This document shows positions 60,798 to 64,000 of a DNA stretch of 64,000 nt, piece after piece. The notes under the pieces were generated by a model that worked only from the letters and a program-made list of their open reading frames with translations, made no database searches and was not told the DNA's origin. The first letter of the stretch is position 1; every line of letters starts with the position of its first letter. The stretch is from Microbacterium sp. M28. GTDB taxonomy: Bacteria > Actinomycetota > Actinomycetes > Actinomycetales > Microbacteriaceae. The DNA is taken from assembly GCF_025836995.1 (NCBI RefSeq), contig NZ_CP107546.1, positions 62,001 to 126,000 on the forward strand, in the 5' to 3' direction. Both the position numbers and the translations under genes were made by a program.

Positions 60798-61718
60798 TCA
60801 GTGCGCGGTCGCGACGCCGATCGCGTCGTGCACGATCACGGCGGCGACCCGAGCACCCGCGCCGGCGGCGACGATGAGCTGCTGAGGACCGGGGGCTGCG
60901 GCGTCCCCGGCGGCATACAGACCGGGGACATCCGTGCGGCCGGATCGGTCCGTCACCAGGTGCCCCGCCCCGTCGACGGCGGGCGAGATCCCGTCGAGGA
61001 AGGCGAGGTTGGAGTCCCACTCCGGGCGGACGAATCCGCCGTCGACCTGGACGCGTGAGCCGTCCGCGAGCACGATGGCCTCCAGCCGCCCGCGCTCTCC
61101 GACGAGTTCCACGATCGGATGCCGCGCGACGGTGATCCCGGAGGCCGCGAGCTCGGCCTCCTCGGCTGTCGACACGACGTCGGCGCCGTTCGTGAAAACG
61201 GTGAGCTGCGGACTCCACCGGGCGATCAGCCGGGCGCGATCGGCGAGGTCGTCCGACTCGCCGATCAGTGCCAGCGGACGATCCCGCAGATCCCAGGCGT
61301 CGCAGGCGGCGCAGCTGAACAGGCTCATGCCGTAGAAGCCGCGCAGGTTGGGCACGTCGGGCAGCGTCTCGCGCAGTCCGGTCGCGAGCAGCACGGTCCG
61401 GGCCGTCACGGTCGACGTCGCCTCGCGCCGGCCGATGCCCGCGACGAAGGCGTCGCCGTGGCGAGCCAGCCCCGCCACCATGACCCGCGACCGCACCTCG
61501 ACGTTCGGGTAGGCGGTGAGCTCCTCCCGTGCGAGGCGGCGCAGCTCGTGCGGCGGGATCCCGTCGCGCGTGAGGAAGCCGTGCGAGTTCAACGTCGCCG
61601 CGTTGCGCGGCCGGTCGGCGTCGATCACGAGCACGCGCATGAGCGATCGGCCGAGATTCAGGGCGGCGGAAAGCCCCGCAGGCCCGCCGCCGATCACGAG
61701 GACGTCGTAGTCAGTCAT
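60798..61718 (-). CDS. thioredoxin-reductase-like NAD(P)/FAD oxidoreductase
   Basis: A 306-residue flavoprotein: FAD motif VIGGGPAGLSAALNLGRS, redox pair CAAC (SLFSCAACDAWDLRDRP, about residue 127) and a C-terminal FAD motif GLYAAGDAAAPGPQQL. The NAD-binding motif in the middle is weak (LIGESDDLADRARLIA lacks GxGxxA), so the electron donor is uncertain; it may take electrons from the adjacent ferredoxin. The ATG overlaps the ferredoxin stop by 8 nt. Confidence 0.88.
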   Translation of the reverse strand: MTDYDVLVIGGGPAGLSAALNLGRSLMRVLVIDADRPRNAATLNSHGFLTRDGIPPHELRRLAREELTAYPNVEVRSRVMVAGLARHGDAFVAGIGRREATSTVTARTVLLATGLRETLPDVPNLRGFYGMSLFSCAACDAWDLRDRPLALIGESDDLADRARLIARWSPQLTVFTNGADVVSTAEEAELAASGITVARHPIVELVGERGRLEAIVLADGSRVQVDGGFVRPEWDSNLAFLDGISPAVDGAGHLVTDRSGRTDVPGLYAAGDAAAPGPQQLIVAAGAGARVAAVIVHDAIGVATAH

Positions 61719-62040
61719 GCCCGTCGCCCTGGGGAGCAAGCGCCGCGACGACCGGGTGGTCGAAGTCGTAGACGCCGACCTTGGCCGCACCTCCGGGAGA
61801 CCCGATCTCGGTGAAGAACTCGACGTTGGCCTTGTAGTAGTCGGCCCACTCTTCGGGGAGGTCGTCCTCGTAGTAGATCGCCTCCACGGGACACACGGGT
61901 TCGCAGGCACCGCAGTCGACGCACTCGTCCGGGTGGATGTACAGCGACCGTTCGCCCTCGTAGATGCAGTCCACGGGACATTCGTCGATGCAGGCGCGAT
62001 CCTTCACATCGACACAGGGCAGAGCGATCACATACGTCAT
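61711..62040 (-). CDS. fdxA: 7Fe ferredoxin (FdxA type)
   Basis: A 109-residue ferredoxin. Cysteines 9, 17, 21, 25 and then CVDCGACEPVC (40, 43, 46, 50) give a [3Fe-4S] and a [4Fe-4S] cluster of the actinobacterial FdxA type. The C-terminal extension ends in a His-rich tail. It carries low-potential electrons, probably from the FprA-like reductase encoded upstream (ATGA overlap). Confidence 0.95.
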   Translation of the reverse strand: MTYVIALPCVDVKDRACIDECPVDCIYEGERSLYIHPDECVDCGACEPVCPVEAIYYEDDLPEEWADYYKANVEFFTEIGSPGGAAKVGVYDFDHPVVAALAPQGDGHD

Positions 62041-63440
62041 CGGACCAGTGCCCCGTCGCGCGACACCGCCACCTGCTCGTCGCGGGGGACGACCTTGACG
62101 CGCTCGCGGGTGTGCTCGTGCGTCTCGCCGAGGTGCCTTTCGTGGGCGTCCAGCGCGAGCCAGCCGTCCCACGTCGTGTACTCGGTCGCCCGCTCGTCGA
62201 GCACGTCGAGCACGTCATCGGAGGTGTCGGCCGCCGAGAGCAGTCCGGCCTCGGCATCCGCCACCAGGTTCGTGATCGTCTCGAGGGCGTCCGACTTGGT
62301 GTGGCCGATGAGACCGACGGGGCCGCGCTTGATCCAGCCGGTGGCGTACAGGCCCGGCTCGTCGTCGACCCGTCCGGCCGCGTTCGGGACGACACCGCGT
62401 GCGCTGTCGAAGGGCGCGCCGTTCACCTGCGTGCCGTAGTAGCCGACGGCGCGGTAGACCGCCTGGACCGGGTACTCGCGGATCTCGTCGGTGACGACGA
62501 GCGCACCGTCGGCATCCGTCGTGGTACGGGCGAAGCGGATGCTCTCGACCCGGCCGTCGCCCTCGATCGACACCGGCGCATGCCAGAAGTGTAGGTGCAG
62601 GCGGCGCGATGCGCCGCCGACCGGACGGTCGCGCCACCCGTTGAGGGTGCGCAGCATGACCTTCAGCTGGTTGTTGGATGCCGCGGTCGGGTCGACCCCG
62701 TCGAAGTCCTCGTCGTGCAGGACGATGTCGACATCGCGCACCTCGCCGAGTTCGCGGAGCTCGATCGGGGTGAACTTGATGTCGGCGGGGCCGCGGCGGC
62801 CGAAGACGTGCACGTCGGTGACGGCGGAGGATTCGAGGCCCGCGAGCACGTTGTCCGGGACCTCGGTCGAGCGCAGATCGACGGCGTGCTTCGCGAGCAC
62901 TCGGGCGACGTCGAGGGCGACGTTGCCGTTGCCGATCACGGCGACCTCGCGGGCCTCGAGCGGCCAGGTGCGGGCGACGTCGGGGTGGCCGTCGAACCAC
63001 GCGACGAAGTCGGCCGCGCCGTACGAGCCAGGCAGTTCGACGCCGGGGATCTCGAGAGCGGCGTCGCGGATCGCGCCCGTCGCGAGGATCACGGCGTGAT
63101 AGCGCTCGCGCAGCTCGTCGAGGGCGATGTCGCGCCCCACCTCGACGTTGCCGATGAAACGGATCGTGCGTCGCGTCGCCGGTTCGTCGTCGGATGCCGT
63201 GGGGAGCGCGTCGAGCATCTCGTGCAGCGAGTTCACGATGCCCTTGATCCGGGGGTGGTCCGGCGCGACCCCGTAGCGGATCAGCCCGTACGGCGCGGGG
63301 AGCGACTCGAACAGGTCGATCTCGAGACGGCCGCCGCGCTCGGCGACGGCGTTCGCCAGGAGATTGCCGGCGTAGATTCCGGCGGGGCCGGCGCCGACGA
63401 TCGCGACGCGCAGGGCGAGGGGAGAGGAGGACATGGGCAT
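62037..63440 (-). CDS. fprA: ferredoxin-NADP reductase (FprA/adrenodoxin-reductase type)
   Basis: A 467-residue reductase: FAD motif VAIVGAGPAGIYAGNLLA, LIRYGVAPDHPRIKGI, NADP motif AVIGNGNVALDVARVLA and GWIKRGPVGLIGHTKSDALE, all diagnostic for the adrenodoxin-reductase group. It reduces the adjacent ferredoxin with NADPH. The first ATG gives MPMSSSP; the second, two codons later, has better spacing to GAAAGG. The gene starts 39 nt after the SUMT stop. Confidence 0.94.
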   Translation of the reverse strand: MPMSSSPLALRVAIVGAGPAGIYAGNLLANAVAERGGRLEIDLFESLPAPYGLIRYGVAPDHPRIKGIVNSLHEMLDALPTASDDEPATRRTIRFIGNVEVGRDIALDELRERYHAVILATGAIRDAALEIPGVELPGSYGAADFVAWFDGHPDVARTWPLEAREVAVIGNGNVALDVARVLAKHAVDLRSTEVPDNVLAGLESSAVTDVHVFGRRGPADIKFTPIELRELGEVRDVDIVLHDEDFDGVDPTAASNNQLKVMLRTLNGWRDRPVGGASRRLHLHFWHAPVSIEGDGRVESIRFARTTTDADGALVVTDEIREYPVQAVYRAVGYYGTQVNGAPFDSARGVVPNAAGRVDDEPGLYATGWIKRGPVGLIGHTKSDALETITNLVADAEAGLLSAADTSDDVLDVLDERATEYTTWDGWLALDAHERHLGETHEHTRERVKVVPRDEQVAVSRDGALVR

Positions 63441-63479
63441 GGCCTTTCGGGTGCCGCTCCGCGGAGCGTGCGGACGGGG

Positions 63480-64000
63480 TCAGATCACGTAGTCGAGGGT
63501 GCGGTCGATCGCCCGGCTGAGGCCGGTGTCGACTGCGAGTCCGGCATCCATCGCCTCGTACCAGCGTGGACGCTGGACGGGTTCGGATGCCGGCAGGGAT
63601 GCCGCGTGCGGGCTCAGGCGGACGACGTCGCCGACGACGACCACGGCGGGCGAGCGCACCTGCCTGGTCGCGGCGAGGTGCGCGATCGTGCCGAGCGTGC
63701 CGATCGTGACGCGTTCGTTCTCGCCGTAGCCGTCCTCGATGATCGCAACAGGGCAGTCGGCCCCGCGTGCACCGTCGGCGAGCACGTGGGCGGAGTGCCC
63801 GAGCGTGTTCACGCCCATCAGCAGGACGACCGTGTGGTCGGCGCCGCCGGGGAGCCGTTGGATCTGGTCGTGCGCGCTGACGACGGTGAAGGAGGTCGAG
63901 ATGCCGCGGTGGGTCAGCGGGATGCCGGCGACGGCCGGGACCGAGACGGCACTGGTGATACCGGGGACGACCTCGACGGAAACGCCGGCCGCTTCGCAGA
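63480..64000 (-). CDS. cobA: uroporphyrinogen-III C-methyltransferase (SUMT/CobA), 5' end outside window
   Basis: The C-terminal 172 residues of a SUMT. The translated edge reads VEVVPGITSAVSVPAVAGIP followed by LTHRGIST, the diagnostic SUMT stretch, then VVLLMGVNTL. It methylates uroporphyrinogen III to precorrin-2 for siroheme (or cobalamin). With FprA and ferredoxin next in the operon, siroheme for a sulfite or nitrite reductase is the likely purpose; that is inference. Confidence 0.9.
   Translation of the reverse strand, partial: CEAAGVSVEVVPGITSAVSVPAVAGIPLTHRGISTSFTVVSAHDQIQRLPGGADHTVVLLMGVNTLGHSAHVLADGARGADCPVAIIEDGYGENERVTIGTLGTIAHLAATRQVRSPAVVVVGDVVRLSPHAASLPASEPVQRPRWYEAMDAGLAVDTGLSRAIDRTLDYVI

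Overview
The window is a high-GC, almost fully coding piece of chromosome from an actinobacterium, most likely Microbacterium or a close relative in the Microbacteriaceae. The reasons are the GC-rich third positions, frequent GTG starts, ATGA/GTGA gene overlaps, start codons placed 6-7 nt after a TANNNT -10 box (leaderless mRNAs), and a striking excess of the heptamer GGATGCC/GGCATCC. Family placement is inference from style and gene content; no marker gene was searched. I see no integrase, transposase, phage gene, CRISPR array or rRNA; there is one tRNA. The window reads as core chromosome with scattered palindromic repeats.

Layout. 0-3.7 kb: the end of an alpha-glucoside ABC importer operon and its GH13 glucosidase. 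3.7-12.3 kb: a zinc region, with znuA-znuC-znuB behind a perfect Zur-type palindrome, a Fur-family (Zur-like) regulator, a permease/TIGR03943 pair, an envelope beta-propeller protein, an alkyladenine glycosylase, and the cysteine-poor (zinc-free) rpmB-rpmG-rpsN set. 12.3-14.1 kb: a DUF559 nuclease-like gene between two large palindromic repeats, then an HU gene. 14.1-22.1 kb: a CopD/CtaG fusion, envelope proteins, a Pif1-like helicase, heme oxygenase with a DtxR-like box, and a serine-hydrolase-like lipoprotein that has lost its catalytic residues. 22.1-26.2 kb: a NarL-type two-component system with an ABC-2 exporter. 26.3-35.2 kb: single metabolic and stress genes (C-S lyase, aldo/keto reductase, Dps, SDR, DUF72, a CGNR-LacI fusion regulator, cyclophilin-like proteins, tRNA-Gly, dCTP deaminase).

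35.2-39 kb: two tandem secreted pectate lyase/pectin methylesterase proteins behind a LacI-type operator, one with a truncated esterase module; this suggests a plant-associated lifestyle. 39-49.5 kb: several regulator/target pairs (TetR/hydrolase, two divergent MarR-type regulators with His/Gly-rich tails), two MFS transporters, a RIO kinase with a possible leader peptide, and an AraC regulator surrounded by 70-100-bp palindromic repeats. 49.6-54.6 kb: a complete peptide/nickel-type ABC importer. 55.4-60.8 kb: a second sugar ABC importer whose last gene is a GMC oxidoreductase fused to a gluconate-dehydrogenase-subunit-3-like domain. 60.8-64 kb: a redox operon (cobA/SUMT, ferredoxin-NADP reductase, 7Fe ferredoxin, thioredoxin-reductase-like flavoprotein) that probably feeds siroheme-dependent assimilation.

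The observations most worth following are: (1) a family of large imperfect palindromes (about 12.35, 13.46 and 39.0 kb, plus a looser relative inside the znu operon), two copies of which bracket the DUF559 nuclease gene; (2) a second family of exactly 100-bp elements with 16-bp terminal inverted repeats at 48.3-48.6 kb; (3) the CGNR-LacI fusion regulator with a 27-bp operator-like palindrome before its start; (4) the widespread fixed -10/start-codon spacing, which also corrects some start sites.
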